A stretch of DNA of 64,000 nucleotides, taken from Pyrocephalus nanus (taxonomy: Eukaryota > Chordata > Aves > Passeriformes > Tyrannidae). The position numbers and the translations under genes were made by a program. The DNA is taken from the NCBI GenBank assembly GCA_038380795.1, contig CM076267.1, positions 6,679,501 to 6,743,500 on the forward strand, read 5' to 3'. A model generated the notes under the pieces. The model saw only the letters and a program-made list of their open reading frames with translations. It had not been told where the DNA came from and ran no database searches. Shown piece by piece: positions 24,001 to 35,306 of the stretch. Every line of letters begins with the position of its first letter. Positions within the stretch are counted from its first letter, which is position 1.

Positions 24001-25519
24001 TTGTAATTTTAAAAACTGCACCATGAGTTAAATTTATACCAACTCAAAACACCAAGCTATTTTAACGAGCTCTATGCTGTATAAATGAATAGATTAAAGC
24101 TGTGTTTGTGTCAGAACCTGGAGGTGCTACCACTGAGGAGTTCTGCACCATCAGCTCTCACACGTCACATGTCAGCTGGGGAGGAGGTTTTGCTATTTAA
24201 CCAGCAAGACTATCAGAGAAAGTGCCTTTGAGGTGTCTGGTCTATTTAATCTGATAATTAAATGGTAATTATGCAGTGAGCCGTTCATGTGTAAAAGTTT
24301 GGTTAAGGCAGTGTTGGAAATGAAGAATTTATGTAGAAATAGAGACTGCTTTGAGGGCACTCTTTGTGTTTTTGATCCCTAAAATTGTGTGCATCAACAA
24401 AAAAGTTGGATTTGGATCTAGAATAAGAAAGACCACTGAAAAAAATTGAGTAGAAAATTCCAAAGTGACATGAAATTCCATCAGAGGATTAGAGATGCAC
24501 TTAAAACTGTCATATACTCATTGGTGGTTCAAATATCTGGCATAAGACTTTCTGGTGGAAAATTTTGTTTAAAAATTCCATCCTTTAAAACATCTTCTTG
24601 CCTTAAGTAGGAAATGATGTTTTAACTGAATCAAAAGCCTACTGTGGAATTCCATACCAAGAAAATTGTGTGAAACCTCTTCCCTGCAGAAATATTGGAC
24701 TTAGGAGATCTAATATGCAAGGGCTGAAAGCCTTCCTCTTGTTGAAGAATATTTTATAATCTTGAGACTGGTTGGATACTGTGTAAAATCTGTACACCCA
24801 AGAAGAGACCCTATTCCCATCCTGCAATATGAGAATGTTTCCATCTGTAGTGAATTCTGTTTTGACTTCCATATGCAGCATTTTTGCTGGATAATTTCAA
24901 GTTAGTCCAAGTTTTTCATGTATTTGTTTCCTAATACTGACTTTTTATCATCCTATATATATACAGCCTTTTAAGACCAATTAAATACTGATAAGGAAAA
25001 GGTTGAATTGTGAGCTTTGCTGCACTAGTGACTTCATAGCATGAACTTTTCTGCTTCTGATTTTGCAAGCTGAAAACATTTGGAGGAAACTCGAAAATCT
25101 CACTTATATTTTTGGTAGCTAATATTTTCCCTAAGGGGAACAGCTCCTTCCAACTTCTGCAGTGATTATTTCTTATGCTGGAATAGTGCCTTCTGATGTC
25201 TTAGCATTTGGAAGTACAAGTGATACTTGATATAAATTATTCAGTGTTCTTGAAGTATCATTTATAACACAATACAGTGTAGTCTTTACTAGTGGCTGCC
25301 AGATACACTTGGCCTGTGGGCTTATTTTGTGTAGATCTGGACCAAAAGCACTGAAGAGAGCAAGGAAACCAGCAAATGACGTGGGAAGAGGTGCTTCCTC
25401 ACTGCTCTGCTGCCTTGGAACAGCTCTCTGCTTTGCTGCTTATTTTGTCCCTTTGGGCTTTCACCGTTCACTCCTCCCATTGAAGCAGCGGCTCTGCTCT
25501 CAGCTGGGTGGCTGTGGAT

Positions 25520-25538
25520 GAGCTGAGCTGAGCTGAGC
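25520..25538. repeat. (GAGCT)n short tandem repeat
   Basis: Nearly four perfect copies of GAGCT stand in tandem. It is a small pentanucleotide repeat with no sign of function. Confidence 0.9.
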
Positions 25539-28500
25539 ATCCCTTACCTTGCAGAGGAGAAGGTTCAAAGCTACACTGGGAAAAGAAACCTTCTCAGTTG
25601 AGTTGATGATGTTTATACTGAAATGCCTTTCAGCTCTCTTGGGCAGGTCTCACTGTACATGCCCAGCAAGAGGTGTTTGACTCACTTTCTGTGTCTTTAA
25701 GGAGCAGGAGTTTAATTTCAGGGCTGGTTCTCCAGATACGTCTTCAGCAAAAGTCAGAAATTAAAAAATTTAAGCATCCAAAGTTCTTGTCTTTTGCAGA
25801 ATAATGTTCTGCTTTGAAGAAAGAAACATCTGGAAGTTGTTGATCGGTGTTTGTGCCATTTCTGAAGCAGTTATGAATTAAAACTTAGTAGATGTCTGAT
25901 ATCAATCAATCTGGCAGGAGGAACCTGAGTACTTTTCAGTATTTGCTCTTCTCTCTTCTAATGCATTTAAATGCTGAAAAATCTGATAAAGTTACATGGA
26001 CAGCCCTTAGATTGTTGTGATACAGATCAAGGATCATAAAAATCCGATAGAGCTTTTGATAGCTGGGCTTGATATTTTTGCTAATTGGATAATAGTGGCT
26101 AGTGCAAGTATACTGAATTGCACTATTGTCATTAGTGGACTCTGCAGAGGAGCACAAAGACCACAAATCCAAAACATAAATACATCAATAGAATCATTTT
26201 AGTGAGGCTCATTTAACCTTATTTGATATTAGAAGAATCACTTATAAAAGGTTATGGGATATTTCATTTATGGCTTGGTGCTTTTTTTTCCAAGGAAGAG
26301 TCTGCTCTTTGGAAGAATAAGCACGTTTTCTGCTATAAAAGAATATTTAAAGCTAACCAATAATTGAACATCATCCCTTCCCAGGGATGGGTTGGGATGA
26401 TTATGATAATTGTGAGTGCCCTGGCTTAACTGCAGTCCACTGTAGGACTTGGCAATGTTCACCATCAACTACTGTCTCCTGAAAGCAGAGAATGGGAATG
26501 TCTTTCCCTAGGAGAAAAGAAGATGGCTGTTGTAGGATCCACTGCCTCTGCTCCCTCCTGCTAAACATTTTCCTATGGATCAGGGTGATTCCCTGAGGAC
26601 CATGGATGTGCACACCCCAGTTGCTCAGAATCAGTGGTGGTATGACACAAAATTGTTGTCTGGTTGACAGACTTCATGCTGTAGCTTATTGGAAGCTTCC
26701 TTTTGGCTTTTTATTTAGCTGTTTACCCTAATGGTGTTTTAAATGGTACATTTTAAATTGACACACCTGAACAATCAATATCATTAAACTGCAATTTAAG
26801 GAAAAGCTATTGAGTGATTTATTCAGAAAATGCAGAGCACGGACAGGAGATAATTGTCCCTTGCCTGTATAAAACTCACATTCTAACCACCCAGTCTAAT
26901 GACAGCAAGAAATCCCTGAATCTGCAGTTGTAGCTATTAATCTTTCTTAATGAATGTAGGGGTGTTTTATACCTTAGTTATGTAAAAACTGTTTTTAAAT
27001 GGGAAGATTCTGAATTATTCATGTTGCAGTCACGCATCAAGACATACATGGGTCCCTTGAGAAACCAGTGCTGTGTATTCTGCTGTTTGTTGTTTTTGGT
27101 TTTGTTTTGTCAACATTTTGTGGAGAGACTGGCAATTAGTAGACCAGTGTAACAGAAAACTGCTCTCATAATGGTAGACATGAAAAAGATAAGTAATTTG
27201 ACCCACTGGAAAGGATTAGGTTTAAAATGTATTTGGATTTTATTTTTTTTTCTATTTAGTTTTTATCTCTCTGCTAATTTTACTCTTGTTATCGTTTAAC
27301 AAGCTTACAGGCTTACAGATCCATTGAAATACATTTCTGCAGACTGCACATGATGGCTGTTGCTGTGCAAAGTGATTTTGTCTCAGACCGAGAAGATCCC
27401 AAGGATTCTGGGTGGCACGTTGTACTCAAAGAGCACTTTCCCCAACAGTGACTGCAACGGAGGTTAATTTTTATTTATTAGAGTATAGGCTCTCCTCCAA
27501 CCATTGTAAACTATTCTATTAATAGAGCACAGCAATTCAAAAGCCTCTAAATAGTTTGTATACATAATGACTTTCAGCAATCCAGTGCTAGCCTGGATTT
27601 CTGTGTGTCAGGGATTACAGTGTGTCTGGGAAGCACTGCTGTTCTGACTGGGAATGCTGCCTGCCCTGGAGCTCTCCATCCATGTTGTGGCACACCAAGG
27701 AATTTTTTTTATTTGGAGACATGCAAAGTTATTCAAGGTAAGAATTTAGGCAATGGTGACTTCTGGGCTTCTTCCTGCAGTGGCACTTCATTTGAATGCT
27801 GCTTGCAGGGACAAACTGCTCAGTTAACATAGATCAAATCAAACATGGATCAAAGTGGTTTATTCATTTATTGATGACATGTAATTAGCTGGCAATCAGT
27901 AACCTGTACATTAAGGATCAGTGTCAGCAATGCAGTGGATAAACCACAATATTAGACATTTACAAATATATGCTTGGAGTGTCAACTCCTGAATACTCAC
28001 AACTAAGCCTGATGCCCCCAAGGTTGTATGGGCACCCCATCCTCTCACTGGAGAAATAAAGAGTTAGGAGTCTGCTCTGGGCAGGTGCTGGAGCTGCTGC
28101 CACCCCTCCAGTGGAAGATGTGGGTGTTCTTCCTTTTTGTATCCACTAAGCCATATCCTTGGGCACCCTGCAAGGTCATGTGCACGGAGAGTCTCCACCT
28201 GGGAATTTCAGGCATGGTTTGGATGCCGCTGTTTTCCCCCTGTTCCCCCGCTGTTGTTACAAATGCCTAAGTTTCTTTGTTTCAAAAGTTTCTTTCTGCT
28301 TCCCCTTATTTCATCCTCTTTAGCACCATCAGTTTTGGGCAGACACTTTGTTTCTGTCTTTCTAACCAAGCTCATCCTGTAGTGAGCACTTGAATCCTGA
28401 CATTTTGTTCTGGCAGCCCGGGAATGCTGAAGGTTCATCTCCTTTCAAGTAAATGTTTCAAAGGCAGAGGATGTTTCTTATTCTCTCTGTTAGGAATTCA

Positions 28501-28554
28501 TAAAGGCAGGCCAAAGCTCACTGAGCTGATTGGGCCCTACAGGGATTGTTATGT

Positions 28555-28650
28555 TTTGGTGCCATTACCTGTGAAGTCACAGAATAGGCAGTAGCAGAGC
28601 TGGAAATGGGACTCCAGAGATCAGGCTGCCAGCTCCTGGCCTGAGTGCTG
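28555..28650 (-). repeat. MIR-like SINE fragment
   Basis: The order of short blocks resembles the MIR core read in reverse: a 'gtcacag' block, then 'gcagtagcagagctgg', then 'gactccagag'. MIR elements are ancient tRNA-derived SINEs found across amniotes. The match is degraded and judged by eye, so the borders are approximate and another old SINE is possible. Confidence 0.4.
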
Positions 28651-29469
28651 GAGACATCTTTGCCCTCTTGCTCTGGAATTCCTACTGAACTCCTGTTTTT
28701 CTGAAGTTCTGCTCAAGTTTTTCTGAAATTCAGGATGTGATGAGTATTTAAGTTATGAGGATAATTGATATTTTGTATACATATATGTTTCTAACTTGCA
28801 TGAAAGTCCCTTCAGTAAAAGCTTGATGTTTAAGAGGTTTCATGTGGATATCTGTGTGAGGAGGGACCTGCAAAAATACGATTGTAGAGAGAGAATCGTT
28901 CCTGGGCTTTGGTTCTTTGTGTTGAGGACCAAGAATTACAGGCTTCAGCATTTCTGGAAACCCTGGGAGGTGTAAGTGTTTTTTTTTGTTTTTGTTTTTT
29001 TTTTTCCTCTGAGCTCTGCCAATGTATGTTATGGAAAAATGGCTAAATGAGGAAACTCATGAAAACATTTCCTCAATTCACACCTCCCACTCAACTGACA
29101 GTTCAAAAACTGAGTCAGAAGGGCTAAGAATTGCTCAAAAGTACTGTTGGAATTTGGCAAGGACTTTGGAGCCAGGATTTTATCTTTAATTTGTAGTATG
29201 ATACCGCTGTCATCAGCTGCCATGAGTCTTGACCAGTAAAGGTCCTTCACTGAAGATTAATGGTTCCAAGACAATTATTTTTTTTCTCGCCTCTTATTCA
29301 GATTTTTGATGCTGGGAATCCTTTGAGGCTCAGTTTTGGCAGAGGAGTTGCAAACAGCTGCTGTGTTAAATTCAGCTTCCTGTGGTTCCATATTTTAATG
29401 GATCGTGTTTAACTGTACTGTCTGTGGCTGTCATTATCTAAGGAGCTGAAATACTGCTGGATTTACATC

Positions 29470-29680
29470 CAACTGAGGGAGGTCACCAGTGGGGTTCCCC
29501 AGGGCTCAGTACTGGGGCCAGTCCTGTTTAATATTTGTGTTGATGGTCTGGATTTAAGGGCACTCTCAGTAAATTTGCAGGTAACACCAAGCTGGGTGGG
29601 AGTGCTGATCTGCTGGAGAGCAGGAGGGCTCCACAGAGGGCAGGCTGGATTGAAGGGTCGAGGCCAGTTGGATGAGGTTC
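29470..29680 (+). mobile_element. CR1 LINE fragment (reverse transcriptase part), inactive
   Basis: The sequence follows the CR1 reverse-transcriptase region. A + frame reads SGVPQGSVLGPVLFNI, then the match moves to another frame through LSKFA and TKLGG. That shift means a small indel broke the ORF. The polymerase motif that should read F-A-D-D reads F-A-G-N, so both catalytic aspartates are lost. Only about 210 bases remain, with neither the 5' part nor the 3' tail. CR1 is the main LINE of birds. The copy lies in intron 2 in the same orientation as TMEM163 and is a dead fossil. Confidence 0.9.
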
Positions 29681-31344
29681 ATATTGTGATCATGCAGATT
29701 GGGTATAGAGAGGGTAGAAAGGGAACCTTATTCATACAGCTTTTGTCTTTTTTTTTTTGCTCCTTCATTGAAAATGCAAGATTTGCTGGAATATATTCCC
29801 AGAGTATCAGGCTGGGAGGAAGAGGAGGGATTGAGGAAAATACGTTTCAGAATCAGCAGCAATATCATACATATTATTTATTTAAATTTATTTATTAAAA
29901 TTTGTTAAAATTCTGTTGCCATCCAACATAAATGGAGCTGCCTCAGTGCATGTGCTGGAGCTTGAATTAAAATAGTTTCATGGTTGAAATGTGAATTTAT
30001 TTTCAGCCTAGTCGTGTTTGCCATCTCCAGGATGATTTTAGACTGCAAGCTGTTATATCATGTAAAGATTTGCATGTGACTCCTCAACAAGAGTTGAAAA
30101 AAATTAAGTTTCTGGGAACTTGGTGTGTGCAAAAGCATTTTCAGCAGTAAAACTGATACTACGCCGTACCAGAGCAGTATGAGAGTTGTACTCATGTAGA
30201 AATTTTACTCTGGTCTTTTGTGAGTGTTTTTTTTCTTTTTTAATGTAAAGTAAAATCTGATCTGTTTGACCTTACATAGTTGCTCTTTTTTCTTGGTATA
30301 ATATAAAGGCATAATATAAATGTAGAATTTTAATTCTAAACTCTCTGTAACTTAGCTTTGATTTGAGCAACCTGGTGCTGTATATTACAGGTTTATATCT
30401 TGATTTTGGGAAAGGACTGACTACAACAATAGAGGAGTTCTAAAACCATTAGAACATTCAGTATTTGTTGGAGAGATTGTAATGAGTTTTTCAAAAAAAC
30501 CCCTACCTATAGGGTGAATATTCAATATATTTTATGAAGTTATAAACTGCACTAGACTGCAGTGGCATGACTGCTGTTATTAAGTGAATCTGTTTTGCCC
30601 ACAAACAGATATAAATACAAATTATTTTTGTTGTTGACATTAATATTTATGTTTCAGGGTCTGCATATGGAATAGGGATTTTGCTGAGGAAAATGAAATG
30701 TGTTCCCAGGCTGCTTATTATACATATGAAGCTTTGTACCCTTTGTTTTATTCTAGTTATTTTAAAAATAGAAATCAAACAGATTTCTTTTTTCCCTAAT
30801 CTGCATATTGGATCTGATACAAGGCCTCTTAGATTTCATTGCAGACAACTGGAAAGACAAAATAAAAAAGAACATAAGAATGGAATATCTTTTATTCCAT
30901 TATTTTAACTTCAAAACTTAGGTGCCTCGCTTCTTTATGGAAGCAGCCCCTCAGGGGAGCACAGGCAGTGCTGTGAGGTACACTTTTGATCCAGAGATTC
31001 TTAAAGTGCTCTAAGAAAGTCATCTTTTACTGGGAAGCCATCAGCTCTCATTGAGCAGTTGGTACCTGGTTTTCTTTTCTTTCTGTCAAACTAAAAAAAA
31101 AACCCCTTCTTGTTATCCCAGCAGGAGATTGCTACAGGACAGTAATACACATCTGCTTGAATATAGTCAACCTCCAGTAACTCAAAACATCAGCACATTA
31201 CTCCAGAAATGTAGCATAGGAATTATTTATGAATCTATTAGAGGTAAGGATTTTTACCTTTCCTGTAAATCACCACAAGAGGTAGATGCTTTTTTAATGT
31301 ACAGACATGCACACAGTATTTTTTGGATTTGAGTGTTTTTTGGG

Positions 31345-31355
31345 TTTTTTTTTTG

Positions 31356-31386
<31 letters not shown>

Positions 31387-31402
31387 TTTTTTTTTTTTTT
31401 TT
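31345..31402. repeat. Poly-T / GT low-complexity tract
   Basis: Almost sixty bases are T with a short GTGTGTG interruption. It is simple sequence that generates misleading phenylalanine-rich or lysine-rich open frames on the two strands. Confidence 0.95.
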
Positions 31403-34400
31403 CCAAATTTCTGATGCATCCCCAAGGCACCCAAATTCTACAACTGCACAAACCAGTGCTTCCCTTTCTCTGGATAGCTCTCTTGACTTCAGTGACCGCA
31501 GTTCACCTCCAGTAAGCACTTGGAGGCCAATGAACTTCCATGATGTCTTTGTTAGGGGTTTTGTGGCTCTCTGGAGTTGCTGGCAGGAGGTTTCCACGCT
31601 GCTGGAACTTAAACACACTTGGCTGTGTCTGCTGCTGTCAAATGTGCTGCAAATGCCTGACTCAGCAGCAAACCAGGCTGTGTCTGCAGCTGCCAGCATC
31701 GATCCATCAGCCCCTTGGTTGCTGGAGAGCTGGCTGAGGCACCACTTGTCTTGTCTCAGTCGCATCGAGTCGTGTGACTGCACATTGCTGCTCAGAGTTT
31801 GGGTGTAGGAGATCCTGGAACGGAACCGGCATTGCTGTGCCTTGGAAAAGGAGGAGGGAATGGCAGCCACAAGTCAGAGCAGTCCAGCACAGCAGCAGCC
31901 AAAACTCTGTGCCATGTTTTGGGTAGCTGGGAGTAGGTGAAAGAACAAAACTCTGCTGCTGCTGGGATGAGTCTGACAGCTCTTACTTCCTGTGTCATCC
32001 TTTCTGGTTACAGATGTCTAATTTGTCAACTAAACAGTATTTTTGGGAGAGATTTACTGGTGAAGGAGGCAAGCTCTGTAGCGTTTGGTGGACATGAAGT
32101 AATTCAACTCCCAGAATTAGATAGTTCTGATGTCACATGGGTATCCAGCAACTGCCCTGTAACTTTGGGAGGGAAAGAAGGAAAGTGAAAGGAAGCCTGT
32201 AAGTATGGATAGTTACAGTTGCAAGGCTGAAAAAAAAAAAGATTTCTTCACTCACCTACTTGTCTGATAGTGCTTGTTTATTATCACATGTTCAGCTCTA
32301 ATGGAAGCAGTAGTTCAACATTTCCTGTTTAGCCCATTTGACCAGTATATTGAGTAATTTTAATACCTTTATTTATGTAGTGTTGCTAAAAGCATATAGG
32401 CAGTAAGAGTGTGTAGAAAATTGTGCCCTCCAAATCCTGGAAATACTGATAAAGTTATAACCCTGCCCAAATATATCAGAATCCTCCAATTGAATTCCTT
32501 CATCACAGATAGTTTTTATCACAAGCAGAAGCTAAGGTGCATTTCTTTGTGGCACTAACCATGTTGTGTGAAAAGGGGTTATCAAAATATGTATTATGTA
32601 CCAGGACATAAGCTGTTCTGGCAGGAGGAATCTTGTTTGCATCATGTGAATATATTATTAATAAACCCCACGTTAATACTTCTTAGCTCTGGTAGAAAGG
32701 GCTGCATGTTTCAAAAGCACCATCGTGTAGCATCCTAACACTGCCACAAATAGCATTTCATTAGTAAGGAAATAGCAAATATTTCTTGGTTGAATTTAGT
32801 GTCGAAATTAAACATAACAAGAAAAACTGACAGATTAATTAGTTCTTAATAGGAGGGTTTACAAGTGAAGATTCTCACCCAAGCAAGTGTTTCTGTTTAG
32901 GAAGACACTGCATGGAAAACTGACTTCATCCAGGAATTGCTGCTTGGTCATCCCAGGTGTAAAAATGCCTCCTGTGTCTGTCCCCAGCTCTGCCAGCAGG
33001 ATGAAAAAGAAGGAAATTCCCCCAGCTAATAAGTGACACATAACATGTTGTATTAGATATCACACTTATTTTTTTGTACTTGTTTACACATCTATCAGAT
33101 AGATGCTTAAACATGCTTTTTAATCAAATAATCTTATTTCAAAGTCCTGTCTGGTGTTGAATGATTTTGAAATCTGACAAACCCTGGGTAGGTATTGCTC
33201 TCTTGTCCAGGAGAATTCAACACATCCAAGTTGTTCTCCCTGGAATGTCATGGTTAAAGGATGCCCAGGAATCTGTGGAGTATTCCAATACTGCTTTCCA
33301 TAGCCAGGTGTTTTGGAGAAGTCTCTCACTGTATTTTTTTTCCCCGTGTATTTTTTCATGTGCTGGAAACCTACTGAGGATAATTAGCAAATAATCCTCT
33401 GAAAGATTATCTAATTAATGGGAAATTGGAGTCATGCAGCTTGACTCTAGAGATGAAAGCAACCTATGTGTCTGCATGCACAATGGCCCTGTGTTTTTTC
33501 CTTAAAGGATTTCAGGGATGTAAAGTGATAGGTTGGGAAGGCTTTACATCTTTTCATAATTAACCTGTAATCTACTAAAATAATGACAGAGAGCGTTACT
33601 TGTGAGAATTTGTGTAATCTTAGCCAGTTTAAAGGAGATATTAAACATGGCTGAAATTGCCAGTTTCTGTGGGGGTTTGCAGAATCAGGACTACTACTTG
33701 ATACCTATTTATTGGTGACATTCATCATCATCCTTTCTTTAACGTGTATTGTGACTGAACAACTTATTTTCCACTCTGACCTTTTAAAGCAACACACCAT
33801 CTCGTGTGCCAGCAAATGCTATGCTCATAAACTTGCTGTTTTCAATTATAATTAAAACTCAATCAGACAAAAAAAAGAGATAATATCGTGATTCGAGATT
33901 TTATTAACTTGCTTAATAAAATTTTTATTCCAGTGATAATAACTGACATGCTCATGTAGAATAAGAGTCCTGGGAGAGTACGTTTTAAATGTGCCTTCCC
34001 ACCAGCAGCTCCAGCCCTGCACGTGCCTTCTTTTGTAGTTTGTGGTGGGTCCAGGTTTTCAGATGTAAATCAGATAATCCTCATTAGATGAAAACTGGGC
34101 TTTTCAATAGGGCTTTAGAATAACCCTTTGGCCTTTTCCCCTCAATCCAAATCACATTATGGACAGACAGAGACTGCCACGCTGTTCAAACAGCAGAGAA
34201 GGGCAAAATCTGATGCAGAGTCACATCCTCTTTATTCCAGAAGGAGCAAGTGTTGATTGAACACATTTGCTGAACATCCCTGGAGCCGTGCAGCTCTGTT
34301 TAGAGTGCTTGCCTTTGCTCTGGAGGGGACTGATTAACTCTATTTAAATGCTACAACAGCCACAAAAAGTGAGCCTAAAAGAAAAGTGAGAAGATGAAAT

Positions 34401-35270
34401 ATCCATCTATGTGCCTGTCTATAAATAAAATGCAGGGATTGAGGAAAGATGAGTCTGACCTTATTTAATGCATTTCCTTATAGGTCTTTACAACACTGCT
34501 GTGTATTTGCCAACAAAAACACCCTGCTTCCCAGTGTCATCTTATTCTGGAATATCTGTATTTAAGTAACAAAAAATATACATATCTGTCAGAAGGGATT
34601 AGTAGAAACTCCTTGCTCTCTGCATGAAAAAAAGGGCCCAGGATAGAGAGCTCACACAGGAAACTGATTTCTGTTGGGGGTCTTTGCAGTGGAAAATAAC
34701 TGTTTCTTTTTTTTAATTTGTTCTAAAATGTCTTTAATCCTAAAGAAAACTAGGAAGATGTAATTTCTTTCTAGGTTTGTCTCAAATATTTTTATGAATG
34801 TAGAATTAAAAACAATGGAATCACTGTTACAGGTTTGCATGTAGATGATAATGAGGTTCTCAAGTACAGAATACCCTGAGAGAAAACATGTCATCATGTC
34901 TGTGCTTTGAAACTCAGCTAGAGACAGATGGGAGTGTTATTATCCTAAAAAATGTTCAATATTTATGATTAATACCCAAAAGGAATTAAAGCTATAAAAA
35001 CCCTGTTAATTAGAAATCTCCACAAAATGTTCAATTAGAATATGGAAACATTTGAAAAAAAATAATTTACTTGAAGTACCTTAAGTTTCTTAGTTGAAAA
35101 TAAATTATTGTGACAGTCTCATTTTCTAACACCCCTGAATTTTTCAGAACAGAAAATTACTTTAAACCATCCTTTCAGCCACTGAACAAAAATTCCTGTG
35201 TTCAAGATACAGAACACTTCACTATACTGCTTTTCATTAAAAAAAAAATTAACATTTTTCTGTGTTAGTG

Positions 35271-35306
35271 TTCAGTGTTCAGTGAATATTCAGTGTTCAG
35301 TGAATA
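35271..35306. repeat. Perfect 18-bp tandem duplication
   Basis: The unit ttcagtgttcagtgaata occurs twice head to tail with no mismatch. The absence of divergence suggests a recent slippage or duplication event. Confidence 0.95.

Larger units (their letters stand above)
15041..29469 (+). other. TMEM163: TMEM163 intron 2, second part (no gene)
   Basis: This stretch is intronic, with no exon, RNA gene or pseudogene that I can support. It includes a perfect 7-bp hairpin at 18975-18993, a short GAGCT repeat at 25520-25538, blocks at about 24040-24310 and 27290-27560 that look like possible conserved non-coding elements, and a MIR-like fragment at about 28555-28650. Open frames up to about 117 codons occur but match chance expectation and show no protein family. 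Confidence 0.75.

Noticed and set aside
31238..31870. 210-codon minus-strand frame and overlapping 161-codon + frame
   Set aside because: Both are extended by translating the T-rich tract at 31345-31402 and have no recognisable domain. Only the short exon-like segment with splice signals is kept as a finding.
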